From Rhodomicrobium sp. R_RK_3 (GTDB taxonomy: Bacteria; Pseudomonadota; Alphaproteobacteria; Rhizobiales; Rhodomicrobiaceae), in contig NZ_MWLK01000018.1 of the NCBI RefSeq assembly GCF_002198715.1, positions 119,623-183,622 of the forward strand: DNA of 64,000 nt, written 5' to 3'. The position numbers and the translations under genes were made by a program. Under the pieces are notes generated by a model. That model saw only the letters and a list, made by a program, of their open reading frames with translations. It was not told where the DNA came from and did no database searches. This document shows, piece after piece, positions 20,747-30,089 of this stretch (position 1 is the stretch's first letter; the number at the start of each line of letters is the position of its first letter).

Positions 20747-21447
20747 TCTTTATCCTGTGCCGGCATGTCCGCAACCGCTGCAGCCGCCAGACGTGTTCCC
20801 AAATAGCTTATATAACGTTTAGCCGACCAGAGAAACTTCCGGCCAGCGCCATCGTCCGCAATGGCGGCATGGATGACGTTTTCTTTACCGAGCGCCGAAC
20901 TCAGATCGGCGGAGGCAAACCATGTGACGGGGCCTGCCCCGTCCGCGCCATCTGCGGGACGGACCGGGCCAATCCGATCCAGTTTCCGTGCACCGTCGCG
21001 GGAGGCGTCGGATGCATGGACGAGGACGACCGGCCTGGCGCTCCTCAGCGCCTTTTCGACTTTCGTAAATCCGGTGACGACGCAGCCTGCCTTATTGGCC
21101 AGGGCCAAATCTTGCAGAGCGGCGCGCCGCAAAAGATCCGTGACGACATCGGCTAGATCTGGATCGACCGCGACGGCCCGCCGGAACGCTTTGGCAAAGA
21201 CCTTTTGACGGACAGACCTTGCGACAGCCTCATGCTCGGCAGTAATCCAAACGCCGCGCCCAGGAAGCTTCCTCTTGATGTCGGGCACGACCCGGTTGTC
21301 CGGGTCGAGAACGAAACGCAAAAGCTCGTCTTCCCGGCTGCGTGTCCGCTCGAGCGCACATTGCCGGACAGGTCTTATCCTATCTCTACCCTCTTCACCG
21401 GAAAAATTCACTAATTCTATTCGCCCTAAAGTCAGCGATGCCGTCAA
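20743..21447 (-). CDS. ylxR: YlxR-type RNA-binding protein with C-terminal L7Ae-like half
   Basis: About 234 residues. The N-terminal DUF448/YlxR domain is clear: [35 protein letters not shown] and the following helix. The second half ([33 protein letters not shown], then [13 protein letters not shown]) looks like an L7Ae-type fold, as in the nusA-infB-linked proteins of this class. No ATG is available: TTG 21447 follows AGGGA at good spacing and is preferred, though GTG codons further in are possible. Located between nusA and infB as usual. Confidence 0.88.
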   Translation of the reverse strand: MTASLTLGRIELVNFSGEEGRDRIRPVRQCALERTRSREDELLRFVLDPDNRVVPDIKRKLPGRGVWITAEHEAVARSVRQKVFAKAFRRAVAVDPDLADVVTDLLRRAALQDLALANKAGCVVTGFTKVEKALRSARPVVLVHASDASRDGARKLDRIGPVRPADGADGAGPVTWFASADLSSALGKENVIHAAIADDGAGRKFLWSAKRYISYLGTRLAAAAVADMPAQDKE

Positions 21448-21489
21448 ACTGTTTCCCTGGTGACACAGACGATGTGCGAAATTGCTGTG

Positions 21490-23133
21490 TCACGCGTCTT
21501 TGCCGGCCGGCGCGGCCTCTTCGGCTTCGCCTTCGGCAAGTTCTGATTCGTCGGAGGGCTCTTCCTCCGGCTCCGGCGCCGCCTCGATCCAGCCGGCGTG
21601 AACGCGGGCGGCGAGGATAAGCTGCTCGGCCTCTTCGCGGCTGACATCGAACGGCTCCAGGAAGCCCTTATGCCGGGTCGAGGCGCCGTCCTTCTTTTCG
21701 CTCCAGCCGGTCAGGTCGTCGGTGGCGCAATCGGCCAGGTCCTCGACGGTCTTGACGCCCTTCTCGCCGAGCGCCACCAGCATGGCCTTCGAGAGGCCCG
21801 GGATTTCGGTCAGCTCGTCCGCGACGCCGAGTTCGCGGCGCTTCGAATCGAGCTCGTTTTCGCGGCGCTCCAGATAGTCGACGGCGCGGCTCTGAATTTC
21901 TTCGGCGGTCGTCTCGTCGAAGCCCTCGATGGCGGCGACTTCATGCGCATCGACATAGGCGACTTCTTCGACGCTGGAAAAACCCTCCGAGGCGAGCAAC
22001 TGGGCGATGACCTCATCGACATCCAGCGCTTCCATGAATGTGTTGGAGCGCTCGTTGAATTCTTTCTGGCGGCGCTCGGATTCCTCAGCTTCGGTGAGGA
22101 TGTCGATGTCCCAACCCGTGAGCTGGGAGGCGAGGCGCACATTCTGCCCGCGCCGTCCGATCGCCAGGCTTAGCTGGTCATCCGGGACGACAACTTCAAT
22201 ACGTTCGGCGTCCTCGTCGAGCACGACTTTGGCGACTTCGGCAGGCGCCAGCGCGTTGACGATAAAAGTCGCGGCGTCCGGCGACCATTGGATGATGTCG
22301 ATCTTTTCACCCTGCAGCTCGTTGACCACGGCCTGCACGCGCGAGCCGCGCATGCCGACGCAGGCGCCGACCGGATCGATCGAGCTGTCCTTGGAGACCA
22401 CGGCGATCTTGGCGCGGCTGCCGGGATCGCGGGCGACCGACTTCAGCTCGACCACGCCGTCATAGATCTCGGGCACTTCCTGGGCGAACAGCTTGGCCAT
22501 GAATTCGGGCCGGGTGCGCGACAGGAAGATCTGCGGCCCGCGCTGCTCGCGGCGAACGTCGTAAATGTAAGCGCGGATGCGGTCGCCATAGCGGTAGGTC
22601 TCGCGCGGCAGCGCTTCGTCGCGGCGCACGACCGCTTCCGCGCGGCCCAGATCGACGACGACATTGCCATATTCGACGCGCTTGACGACGCCGTTGGAGA
22701 TGTCGCCGATGCGGTCCTTATATTCATCGAACTGGCGGTCGCGCTCGGCCTCGCGCACCTTCTGCACGATCACCTGCTTGGCGTTCTGCGCGGCGACGCG
22801 GCCGAAATCGAGCGGGGGGAGCGGCTCGGCGATGAAATCGCCGATATTGGCTTCCGGATTGCGCTTCCTGGCATCCTTCAGCGAAATCTCGATGGCGTCC
22901 TGCACCACGGCCTCGACCACTTCGAGCAGCCGGGCCAGGCGAATTTCGCCGGTCTTGGGATCGATCTCGGCGCGGATCTCGTTCTCGCTGCCATAGCGCG
23001 ACTTGGCCGCCTTCTGGATCGCGTCTTCCATGGCGCCGATGACGAGCATTCGGTCGATCGACTTCTCGCGCGCCACCGCATCCGCGATCTGCAACAGTTC
23101 CAGCCTGTTCGCGCTAACACCTTGCTGCGCCAT
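21490..23133 (-). CDS. nusA: transcription termination/antitermination protein NusA
   Basis: 547 residues. N-terminal RNA-polymerase-binding domain ([17 protein letters not shown] onward), S1 domain ([22 protein letters not shown] near 150), KH1 and KH2 ([23 protein letters not shown] and [22 protein letters not shown]), and a C-terminal part with helix-hairpin-helix repeats ending in a very acidic tail. NusA modulates pausing, termination and antitermination. The third possible start, ATG 23133, has GGAG at 8 bases and is preferred. The rimP stop overlaps the upstream alternatives. Confidence 0.96.
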   Translation of the reverse strand: MAQQGVSANRLELLQIADAVAREKSIDRMLVIGAMEDAIQKAAKSRYGSENEIRAEIDPKTGEIRLARLLEVVEAVVQDAIEISLKDARKRNPEANIGDFIAEPLPPLDFGRVAAQNAKQVIVQKVREAERDRQFDEYKDRIGDISNGVVKRVEYGNVVVDLGRAEAVVRRDEALPRETYRYGDRIRAYIYDVRREQRGPQIFLSRTRPEFMAKLFAQEVPEIYDGVVELKSVARDPGSRAKIAVVSKDSSIDPVGACVGMRGSRVQAVVNELQGEKIDIIQWSPDAATFIVNALAPAEVAKVVLDEDAERIEVVVPDDQLSLAIGRRGQNVRLASQLTGWDIDILTEAEESERRQKEFNERSNTFMEALDVDEVIAQLLASEGFSSVEEVAYVDAHEVAAIEGFDETTAEEIQSRAVDYLERRENELDSKRRELGVADELTEIPGLSKAMLVALGEKGVKTVEDLADCATDDLTGWSEKKDGASTRHKGFLEPFDVSREEAEQLILAARVHAGWIEAAPEPEEEPSDESELAEGEAEEAAPAGKDA

Positions 23134-23138
23134 TCGCA

Positions 23139-23738
23139 TCACTCCAAATTTTCGTCGTCAGGGTCGATTCCCGCTTCGGCGTTCTCCGCCTCTTGCGCCG
23201 CCCTGGCCATCTTCAAAAGCTCATCGGTGAGGACGAGTTTCGCCTCGCCGATCATCGCCACGGGGATGCCGATCACCTGCGGCTCGTCATGCCCCTTCAA
23301 CTCAACGCGCAATCTGGCTTCGCCGTCCTCGAACCCCTCCAGCACGCCGCGGAAGCGGCGGCGGCCGTCGATCATCTCCCGCAGCTCGATCTTGGCTTCA
23401 TAGCCGGCCCAATCGTCGAGATCGGCGGGCCGCACCAGAGGCCGGTCGATGCCGGGCGAGGAGACTTCGAGCACATAGCCGCCCGGGATCGGATCTTCGG
23501 TATCCAAAAGCGGCGACAGGCGGCGGCTGATGCGCGCGCAATCGTCGACGCTGATCGCCCCATCCGGCTTGTCGGCCATGATCTGCACGGTGGTGCCGCT
23601 TTGGGCGGAGACCTTCACGCGCACCAGCCGCAAACCCAACTCCTCGATCACGGGTTCCGCAAGCGCCGCGACGCGCGCCGCTACGCCGCTCTCGCGGGTG
23701 AAGCGCTGATGCAAATCGCCATCAAACGGTTCAGCCAT
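23139..23738 (-). CDS. rimP: ribosome maturation factor RimP
   Basis: 199 residues from ATG 23738; the open frame upstream encodes unrelated leader sequence. The two conserved blocks are VIEELGLRLVRVKVSAQSGTTVQIMAD with DDCARISRRLSPLLD, and PGGYVLEVSSPGIDRPL followed by an Sm-like C-terminal domain and an acidic end. RimP assists 30S maturation before translation. First gene of the rimP-nusA-ylxR-infB operon, with a hairpin leader annotated separately. Confidence 0.95.
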   Translation of the reverse strand: MAEPFDGDLHQRFTRESGVAARVAALAEPVIEELGLRLVRVKVSAQSGTTVQIMADKPDGAISVDDCARISRRLSPLLDTEDPIPGGYVLEVSSPGIDRPLVRPADLDDWAGYEAKIELREMIDGRRRFRGVLEGFEDGEARLRVELKGHDEPQVIGIPVAMIGEAKLVLTDELLKMARAAQEAENAEAGIDPDDENLE

Positions 23739-23781
23739 TGCCGCTTGCCTGAAATCCTGCTCCGAGTGGTTTTGGAAAGGC

Positions 23782-23820
23782 CCCAACAAAGAAAGAGCGG
23801 ACCCTGGTAGGGGCCCACTC
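23782..23820 (-). promoter_or_regulatory. possible attenuator hairpin in the rimP leader
   Basis: On the minus strand GAGTGGGCCC (23820-23811) pairs along ten positions with GGGTCCGCTC (23804-23795) around a six-base loop, two pairs being G-U. TTTCTTTGTT follows directly, giving an intrinsic-terminator shape about 45 bases before the rimP start. The next segment (GGGGCC) could instead pair with GGCCCC of the first arm, so two exclusive folds are possible. Regulation of rimP-nusA-infB by this element is inference. Confidence 0.5.
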
Positions 23821-23988
23821 TCCACAGTCGAGATGATCATGAGCAAATATAATTTAGGCAACTTTGCGTGATCGCGCAAGGCTGTCTTGCGGGAAATGCA
23901 TCTTTTTGGGCGCGCCAGGGCGGGTTTTCAGACATGTTTACCAATCGGTAGCGGTGTTTTGGAAAAAACTTAGGCCCATCTGGCCGGT

Positions 23989-24696
23989 TCAGGCGCGCTC
24001 GAATTCGAAAAAGCGGCATTCGCGGCCGGCCTCGACGGCCTTTTCGGCATAGCGCGTCAGCGGCCAGTCGGCCGGGCGATCCGCGTAGAGTCCTGGCGCG
24101 GCGCGGAAATCGGCGCGCGAATCAATTGCGGCGGTGACCATCGCGGCGTAATCGGCGATGTCTGTGGCAAAACGCAATGTCGCGCCGGGGCGCAGCACGC
24201 GGGCGAGCGCGGACAGCCCGTCATCACCGAGGAAGCGGCGCTTGCGGTGTCGCTTTTTGGGCCACGGGTCGGGAAAGAGGACGAAGGCGCGGCCGATGCT
24301 GGACTCCGGCAGCCAGCCCAGCACATGGCGCGCATCGTCATCGTAGAGGCGCACGGTTTCGAGGCCGGACTCGGTGACGCCGCGGACGAGTTTGGCGACG
24401 CCGCTCAGGAACGGTTCGCAGCCGATGAAGCCGGTACGGGGGTGGCTTAGCGCCTGATAGAGCAGGTGCTCGCCGCCGCCGAAGCCGATTTCGAGCCAGA
24501 TGTCCTCGACCGGCGCGGGGAAAAGCCTGGCGACGGGCTGCGGCGCGGGTGCGGAGAGATCCAGCCGCAGCGCCGGCAGGCGTTCCGCGATCTGCCGGGA
24601 CAGATCGTCGGTGAGCGCACGCCCGACCCGGCGGCCGTAAATCTGACGGCCGCGCTGGGGTCTGGCGGACTGTTCGGCGGCAGACGGCATGAGCAT
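23989..24696 (-). CDS. trmB: tRNA (guanine(46)-N(7))-methyltransferase
   Basis: 235 residues from ATG 24696 (24690 is an alternative). SAM-binding motif WLEIGFGGGEHLLYQA, then FIGCEPFLSGVAKLV and the family hallmark FPDPWPKKRHRKRRFL, with TRYAEKAVEAGRECRFFEF at the C-terminus. It makes m7G46 in the variable loop of tRNAs. GGGACGG precedes the start. It lies 52 bases after metK. Confidence 0.94.
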   Translation of the reverse strand: MLMPSAAEQSARPQRGRQIYGRRVGRALTDDLSRQIAERLPALRLDLSAPAPQPVARLFPAPVEDIWLEIGFGGGEHLLYQALSHPRTGFIGCEPFLSGVAKLVRGVTESGLETVRLYDDDARHVLGWLPESSIGRAFVLFPDPWPKKRHRKRRFLGDDGLSALARVLRPGATLRFATDIADYAAMVTAAIDSRADFRAAPGLYADRPADWPLTRYAEKAVEAGRECRFFEFERA

Positions 24697-24748
24697 CCGT
24701 CCCGCGGCGAGCGGGGCTGGTTCCAATTCGGTCTTCCCCGCCCTTGGC

Positions 24749-25918
24749 TTAGGTCAGCGCGGCCTTGATCGGCTCGACGAGATCGAGCTTTTCCCAGGAG
24801 AAGCCGCCATCATTGTCCGGCGTGCGGCCGAAATGACCATAGGCGGCGGTGCGCTGGTAGATCGGGCGGTTGAGGCTGAGATGCTCGCGAATGCCGCGCG
24901 GGGTGAGATTCATCACTTCCCCGAGCGCCTTTTCCAGCTTCAGCTCATCGACGCGGCCCGTGCCGTAGAAATTCACATAGAGCGACAAGGGCTTTGAAAC
25001 GCCGATGGCATAGGCGAGCTGGATCGCGCATTTGTCGGCGAGGCCGGCCGCGATGACATTCTTGGCCAGATAGCGCGCGGCATAGGCGGCCGAGCGGTCG
25101 ACTTTTGTCGGGTCCTTGCCGGAGAAGGCGCCGCCGCCATGCGGGGCCGCGCCGCCATAGGTGTCGACGATGATCTTGCGGCCGGTGAGGCCGGCGTCGC
25201 CATCGGGACCGCCGACAACGAAGCGCCCGGTCGGGTTGACGTAGAATTCGTCTTCCGGCGGCATCCAGCCCGCCGGGATGACGCCCTCGACGAAGCCGCG
25301 CACGATTTCGCGCACGCGGTCCTGGCTGACATCCTCGATATGCTGGGTGGAGACGACGATGGAGGTCGCCTTCACCGGCTTGCCATCTTGATAAAGCAGC
25401 GTCACCTGGCTCTTGGCGTCCGGGCCGAGCTCGGTGACGGTGCCGGCATGGCGGGCCTTAGCCATTTCATGCAGGATGCGGTGCGCGTAATGGATCGGCG
25501 CCGGCATGAAATCTTGGGTCTCGGTGCAGCCATAGCCGAACATGATGCCCTGGTCGCCGGCGCCCTCGTCCTTATTCTCCCCGGCGTCGACGCCTTGCGC
25601 GATGTCGCTGGATTGCTCGTGCACATAGCACTCGATTTCCAGATTGCGCCAGTCGAAGCCGGACTGTTCGTAGCCGATCTTCCTCACCGTCTCGCGCGCT
25701 GCCGCTTCCATGGCCTCATGCGTGACGCTGGCGGGGCCGCGCACTTCGCCCGCCAGCACGACGCGGTTGGTCGTGGCCAGCGTTTCGAGAGCGACGCGGG
25801 AATAGGGGTCGGCGGTCAGGTACAGATCCACGATGGAATCGGAGATCTGATCGCAGACCTTGTCGGGATGGCCCTCCGAAACCGATTCGCTCGTGAACAG
25901 ATAATGCGTGCGGGACAC
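24749..25918 (-). CDS. metK: S-adenosylmethionine synthetase
   Basis: 389 residues. [33 protein letters not shown] (the P-loop-like signature), [21 protein letters not shown] and the second signature [19 protein letters not shown] are all intact. It makes SAM from methionine and ATP. The start is GTG 25918 with AAGGGGG upstream; TTG 25921 directly before it is a weaker choice. No SAM-riboswitch fold was recognised in the 95-base gap behind the XRE gene. Confidence 0.97.
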   Translation of the reverse strand: MSRTHYLFTSESVSEGHPDKVCDQISDSIVDLYLTADPYSRVALETLATTNRVVLAGEVRGPASVTHEAMEAAARETVRKIGYEQSGFDWRNLEIECYVHEQSSDIAQGVDAGENKDEGAGDQGIMFGYGCTETQDFMPAPIHYAHRILHEMAKARHAGTVTELGPDAKSQVTLLYQDGKPVKATSIVVSTQHIEDVSQDRVREIVRGFVEGVIPAGWMPPEDEFYVNPTGRFVVGGPDGDAGLTGRKIIVDTYGGAAPHGGGAFSGKDPTKVDRSAAYAARYLAKNVIAAGLADKCAIQLAYAIGVSKPLSLYVNFYGTGRVDELKLEKALGEVMNLTPRGIREHLSLNRPIYQRTAAYGHFGRTPDNDGGFSWEKLDLVEPIKAALT

Positions 25919-26013
25919 CAAAACCCCCTTCGTGCACTCATGTGAAGAATCGGGCGCGACCATATGGCCTCCGCCCCCAGGACGCAAGCGTCGGAAAGCA
26001 GCACTCGCCGGTG

Positions 26014-26532
26014 TCAGTCCGCGGATTGAGCCGGTACGGGACGCAAGGGCGCGGCGTCGAGCACGACGTCGTCGCTGAGGGCCCGGACAAGCTCGACCAC
26101 GCGCTTGCGCACCTTCGGATCGGTGATCTTCACAAAGGCGCGGTTCAGCTCGAGGCCGTCGCGGCTATTGAGAAAATCCAGAAGAAAGGCCTCGGTCTTG
26201 GATTCCGCGAAGCCTGCGGCATGAGCCGCTGCGCGCCCCATCATGCTGATCGGCGCGTCTTCGAAGAAAAATTGCACGGGCACGTCGAGGATCTGAGAGA
26301 GCTGAAACAGCCGGCTGGCGCCGATGCGGTTCGTCCCCTTCTCGTATTTCTGGATCTGCTGGAAGGTCAGACCCATCTTCTCCCCGAGCTTCTCCTGGCT
26401 CATGCCCACGACCATCCGGCGAAGCCGCACGCGGCTGCCGACATGGATGTCCATCGGATTTGGTTTACGGCCTTGCCCTTGCGGCTCCAGCCGATCCTCA
26501 ATGCCCCCCGGCGTCGTTTGTTCGGTTCCCAT
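26014..26532 (-). CDS. XRE-family helix-turn-helix regulator (PhrR/PraR-like context)
   Basis: 172 residues. After a polar N-terminus, a canonical XRE HTH occupies about residues 31-86 ([36 protein letters not shown], then [18 protein letters not shown]). The C-terminal helical part is of the type seen in alphaproteobacterial regulators placed between lnt and metK; in rhizobia the gene in that slot is phrR/praR, linked to pH response and surface attachment. Symbol left open because the identity rests on context. Transcribed with metK downstream, 95 bases away. Confidence 0.9.
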   Translation of the reverse strand: MGTEQTTPGGIEDRLEPQGQGRKPNPMDIHVGSRVRLRRMVVGMSQEKLGEKMGLTFQQIQKYEKGTNRIGASRLFQLSQILDVPVQFFFEDAPISMMGRAAAHAAGFAESKTEAFLLDFLNSRDGLELNRAFVKITDPKVRKRVVELVRALSDDVVLDAAPLRPVPAQSAD

Positions 26533-26705
26533 TGCTCCCTACTGTGCCCTGTTACCCTGTGAATGCCACATTGCACCAAACTGAGAATTTCGTATGCAAT
26601 GCGTGGTTGTAAGCTTCTGATGCCTCACCCGTCAAGAAACTATGAACTCAACCCTAAATTGTGGTTAGCGATGGTTGCTACTCGTAGGTAATGCTCAATT
26701 CCCGC

Positions 26706-26726
26706 CGCGAGATCATATTACTCGCG
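26706..26726. repeat. inverted repeat CGCGAG-N9-CTCGCG
   Basis: Two perfect 6-base half sites separated by nine AT-rich bases, in the AT-rich gap between lnt and the XRE gene, about 170 bases upstream of the XRE start. On the plus strand a T-rich tract follows, but no plus-strand gene ends here, so a terminator role is unlikely. A dimeric regulator's operator is possible. Confidence 0.35.
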
Positions 26727-26745
26727 TTGCTTGTCTCTTTTTGGG

Positions 26746-28401
26746 TCACTCAACTATAATTAAAACTCTATACAATACGAAAATAAGAAACGCCACTAGG
26801 ATTAACCAAAAATCCCCCCATCGCGCGTAAGGTGTTGCCGCAAGCGCAGCGGGCAGCGCGTGATCGATATGTCCGATCGCCCCGAGCGGCAGGCTGGCGG
26901 CGATCCGGCCATGCGCGTCGATGATCGCGGAGATCCCCGTATTGGCCGCGCGGATCAGCGGCAGGCCCTGTTCGACGGCGCGCAGCCGCACCTGCTGCAG
27001 ATGCTGGTACGGCCCTGTCGAAATCCCGAACCAGGCATCGTTTGTCAGGTTCAGCAGCCATTGAGGCCGTCCGTCTTCCGCGTTGATCTGGCCGGGAAAA
27101 ATCGCCTCGTAGCAGATCAGCGGGCTGAAGGGCGGCGCGCCCGGCGCCGTCATCAGGCGGCGCGTCGCGCCACTCGCGAAGCCGGTGTTCATATGCGTGA
27201 GCTGCTTGATGCCGAGGGCGGTCAACGCGGTTTCGAAGGGCACATATTCGCCGAATGGGACGAGGTGCAGCTTGTCATAAGTGCCGAGCACCTTCGCCTC
27301 TGGATCGAGGATGAAGAGGCTGTTGAAAACCCGGTCCACATTATATCTGCCGTCAGCGCGGGCCGTGCCTTCGACCCGTTCCGCCCCCAGGATCAGCGAC
27401 GAACCTTCCGGGACGAGTGTGGCAAACGCGTCACGGGCATCCGGCAGGGCGATGGCGCCGTTGAGCATGAACAGGAACGGCACCGACGTCTCCGGCCAGA
27501 TCAGATGGGTGATCGGGCCGCCCTGTTCCGAGGGCTCGGAGCTGAGACTCAGCAGGCGTTCGAAAATCCTTTTCCGGTTTTCCGGCTTCCATTTCTCGGC
27601 CTGGGGGATGTTGGCCTGCACGATGCGCAAGGTGACGCCCGGCTGGGCTACGTCCGTCGCGGGGGCGAGCCTGAGCGTGCCCCAGCCCCAGCCGATCGCG
27701 AGCAGCCCGAGGCAGAGCGCGGGCAAGGGCCAGTTGCGGGCATCGGGGCGCGCCGTGCAGCCGGCGAGCGCCGCCGGACTGGCGAAGATCAGCAGCGCCA
27801 GCAAGGTCAGCCCGTAAATGCCGAAGATCGAGGCGCTTTGGGACAGGGCATCGTTGCCCGCCAGCGCATAGCCCCATAGATTCCAGGGAAAGCCGGTCAG
27901 GATGTTGCCGCGCAGCCATTCGGCGGCAAAGAGCGCGGCGGCGAGGATGAAGATGCGGGCAATGCCAGGGCGCCAGAGCCTCATCGCAGCGGCGCAGGCG
28001 AGTGCGTAGAACAGGGCCAGCCCCGCCGGCAGCGCCGCGACGGCGAAGGGCATCAGCCAGGCGAACTTGTCGGCCTCGACGAAGAAGGCAAAGCCCATCC
28101 AATAGAGGCCGGCGACAAAGAATCCGAAACCGAAACACCAGCCGGCGAAGGCGGCCTGCCGCCAGCGCGGCTTGGCGGTGCCATTCTCTGCCGCGATGCC
28201 GTCGAGCAGCCAGACCAAGCCGGGAAAGGTCAGGAACAGCAGCGGCCAGAGATGGAACGGCGCGAAGGCCAACACCGAGACGGCGCCGAGCCCGATGGCC
28301 ATGGCCGCGCGCCGCCATCCCCGCAGCCCGGAAAGGCCGGATGCCAGCAAGGGCAGGGGGTTCAGCCGGGATAGGCTGGGTCGCGTCGCGGTCAGGCTCA
28401 A
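26746..28401 (-). CDS. lnt: apolipoprotein N-acyltransferase
   Basis: 551 residues. About seven N-terminal membrane segments (residues 1-220) precede a nitrilase-like domain. The catalytic triad is visible: Glu in IWPETSVPF, Lys in YDKLHLVPFGEY and Cys in SPLICYEAIFPG. Lnt adds the third acyl chain to lipoproteins at the outer face of the inner membrane. No ATG is well placed: TTG 28401 follows GAGGTGACCC and gives the usual N-terminus. The ybeY/corC genes that often precede lnt are absent here. Confidence 0.95.
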   Translation of the reverse strand: MSLTATRPSLSRLNPLPLLASGLSGLRGWRRAAMAIGLGAVSVLAFAPFHLWPLLFLTFPGLVWLLDGIAAENGTAKPRWRQAAFAGWCFGFGFFVAGLYWMGFAFFVEADKFAWLMPFAVAALPAGLALFYALACAAAMRLWRPGIARIFILAAALFAAEWLRGNILTGFPWNLWGYALAGNDALSQSASIFGIYGLTLLALLIFASPAALAGCTARPDARNWPLPALCLGLLAIGWGWGTLRLAPATDVAQPGVTLRIVQANIPQAEKWKPENRKRIFERLLSLSSEPSEQGGPITHLIWPETSVPFLFMLNGAIALPDARDAFATLVPEGSSLILGAERVEGTARADGRYNVDRVFNSLFILDPEAKVLGTYDKLHLVPFGEYVPFETALTALGIKQLTHMNTGFASGATRRLMTAPGAPPFSPLICYEAIFPGQINAEDGRPQWLLNLTNDAWFGISTGPYQHLQQVRLRAVEQGLPLIRAANTGISAIIDAHGRIAASLPLGAIGHIDHALPAALAATPYARWGDFWLILVAFLIFVLYRVLIIVE

Positions 28402-28523
28402 GGGTCACCTCGGCTCGGAAGGCCCTTCGCATGGCCCACCGCGCCGGAAATGGCAAGCGCAATGATATAGGACGATTGCGTATGCACGCTGGTGTTGCGC
28501 TGCGGACCGTGCCGGCGGCCCAG

Positions 28524-28886
28524 CTAGCCTGCGTAAAACACCAGGGCCGCGCCCGCGACGATCAGCGCGAAGCCGGCGGCGTGCTGGAGGGTGATCGGCT
28601 CTTTCAAATAGGTGGCGCTGAAAACGGCGAAAACCACCAGCGTGATGACCTCCTGCATGGTCTTCAGCTCGGCCGCCGAATAGACTTGATGGCCGATGCG
28701 GTTGGCCGGCACCGCCAGCCAATATTCGAAGAAGGCGATGCCCCAGCTCACCATGACGGCGGTTGCGAGAGGCACGGACATGTAATTGAGATGTCCGTAC
28801 CACGCAATCGTCATGAACACGTTCGAGCAGATGAGCAGAAGAACGGGCGCCGCATAGGGCCAAAGACTTGACCAACTTCCAGCCAA
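28524..28886 (-). CDS. DUF486 / DMT-type small membrane protein
   Basis: 120 residues with four hydrophobic segments. Family blocks of DUF486 are clear: SNVFMTIAWYGHL, VSWGIAFFEYWLAVPANRIGHQVYSAAELKTMQEVITLVVFAVFS and YLKEPITL. Distantly related to drug/metabolite transporters; function unknown. The most likely start is TTG 28886 with GGAAAGGG upstream. Lies 122 bases before lnt on the same strand. Confidence 0.85.
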   Translation of the reverse strand: MAGSWSSLWPYAAPVLLLICSNVFMTIAWYGHLNYMSVPLATAVMVSWGIAFFEYWLAVPANRIGHQVYSAAELKTMQEVITLVVFAVFSATYLKEPITLQHAAGFALIVAGAALVFYAG

Positions 28887-28909
28887 AAGAGCGCCCTTTC
28901 CTGGCGTGA

Positions 28910-29059
28910 TTACTTTTCTGCGCGCTGGGCGAAACTGGCGTCGACGCTTTCGATCACCAGCTTGTCCTGAAGGCTCTTGGAATCCGTTTCAACGCTCAAG
29001 GCGAAAAGACCCAAGAACATCGCCATCACGGCGATGCAGGCTGCAAGAATGCCGTACAT
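28910..29059 (-). CDS. small single-pass membrane protein (candidate)
   Basis: 49 residues: MYGILAACIAVMAMFLGLFALSV forms one hydrophobic segment, followed by a charged tail. A GGAG lies about 11 bases before ATG 29059. The frame remains open further upstream (to 29179), but that part is basic and unlike a protein start. Nothing ties it to a known family. It stops 23 bases before the DUF486 gene. Confidence 0.4.
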   Translation of the reverse strand: MYGILAACIAVMAMFLGLFALSVETDSKSLQDKLVIESVDASFAQRAEK

Positions 29060-29260
29060 TTCCAGACGCTCTCCCCACTGTGCCGTTCTAAGCGCCCACG
29101 TTACGCCGTTAAGGTTTACAAAGCGCTTAGAGTTCCCCCGATAGCTCGGTGTTTTAGGTCGCAGCCGATTGGGGCGCAAGGAAGGGTTAATGCAAAAATC
29201 ACGATTTTTGTCACAATTTGCATCGAAGCCACGAGAGCGGCGGATGGCGAGGGATTGGGA

Positions 29261-30046
29261 TCAGCCGCCTGGCGCGGCTGGCAGCGCGACCCCCGATAGG
29301 GCCCGGCAAAGCGACAGCAACTCGTCCTGCAAAGCTGGGTCCAGCGCCTGCGGGTTCGGTGCCCGCCGGCGCAGATGGTAGAAATACCGGCCGCTTACGC
29401 GGGCGCCCGCGTCTTCACTAACTGCTAGCCATGCCTGGGTGAGATGGGCCTGATCGATGTCGTCGGGCGCTCCGGCGCCGCCCATCCGGGTCGGCACCCA
29501 GCCCGGCTCCAGCGCGTTGGACAAGATTCCGGGCCAAAGCCTCGCAACCGCGAAGGCGAGCAGCACGTCATACAGCTTGCTCTCGGCATAGGCCGTCGAT
29601 CCCTCCCAGCTCCGCTTGACCCATAGGGCGTCATCGAGATTGGCGCCCGCATGATGGTGCATCCCGGAACTCAGGTAAACGAGGCGGTCCGGGCGCTCCA
29701 TCAGCGCAGTCAGAAGATATGGCGCCATCACGTTGATGGCGAAGACGTGGGGGAGGCCGTCTTCGGTCTCGATACGACGCGGCTCGCGATAGCCGATGCC
29801 CGCATTATGGATCACCGCATCGAAGCGCCCGAGGCCGTTCGCCTGTTCGGCGACGCGCCGCGCGCCCGATATGGTGGAGACGTCTCCCTCGACGACCGCC
29901 TCCGCCGCCGGCAGCGCGCGCCGGGCATCCTGCGCGCGCGCCGCATTGCGCGCGTGCAGGACGATCCGGTGCCCCTGCTCGGCCATAAGCTGCCCGGCCT
30001 TGAGCCCAAGGCCCTCCGAAGAGCCGGTGATGAAGACGCGGGACAT
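29261..30046 (-). CDS. SDR family NAD(P)-dependent oxidoreductase
   Basis: 261 residues. Cofactor motif TGSSEGLG near residues 7-14, HNAGIG, catalytic Ser in LSSGMHHHAG and the YAESK segment supplying Tyr and Lys. The SSGMHHH arrangement resembles retinol-dehydrogenase/WW-domain-oxidoreductase-like SDRs. Substrate unknown. ATG 30046 has GAAGGAAA upstream. The next gene upstream on the same strand, an alpha/beta hydrolase, ends 43 bases away, so the two probably form a unit. Confidence 0.87.
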   Translation of the reverse strand: MSRVFITGSSEGLGLKAGQLMAEQGHRIVLHARNAARAQDARRALPAAEAVVEGDVSTISGARRVAEQANGLGRFDAVIHNAGIGYREPRRIETEDGLPHVFAINVMAPYLLTALMERPDRLVYLSSGMHHHAGANLDDALWVKRSWEGSTAYAESKLYDVLLAFAVARLWPGILSNALEPGWVPTRMGGAGAPDDIDQAHLTQAWLAVSEDAGARVSGRYFYHLRRRAPNPQALDPALQDELLSLCRALSGVALPAAPGG

Positions 30047-30089
30047 GCCGTTTCCTTCGGTGTCGAGCCGTCGCGGACGGCCGAGGCGC

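Noticed and set aside
25919-26013. SAM-responsive riboswitch before metK
   Set aside because: The gap is 95 bases and holds no recognisable fold of that kind.
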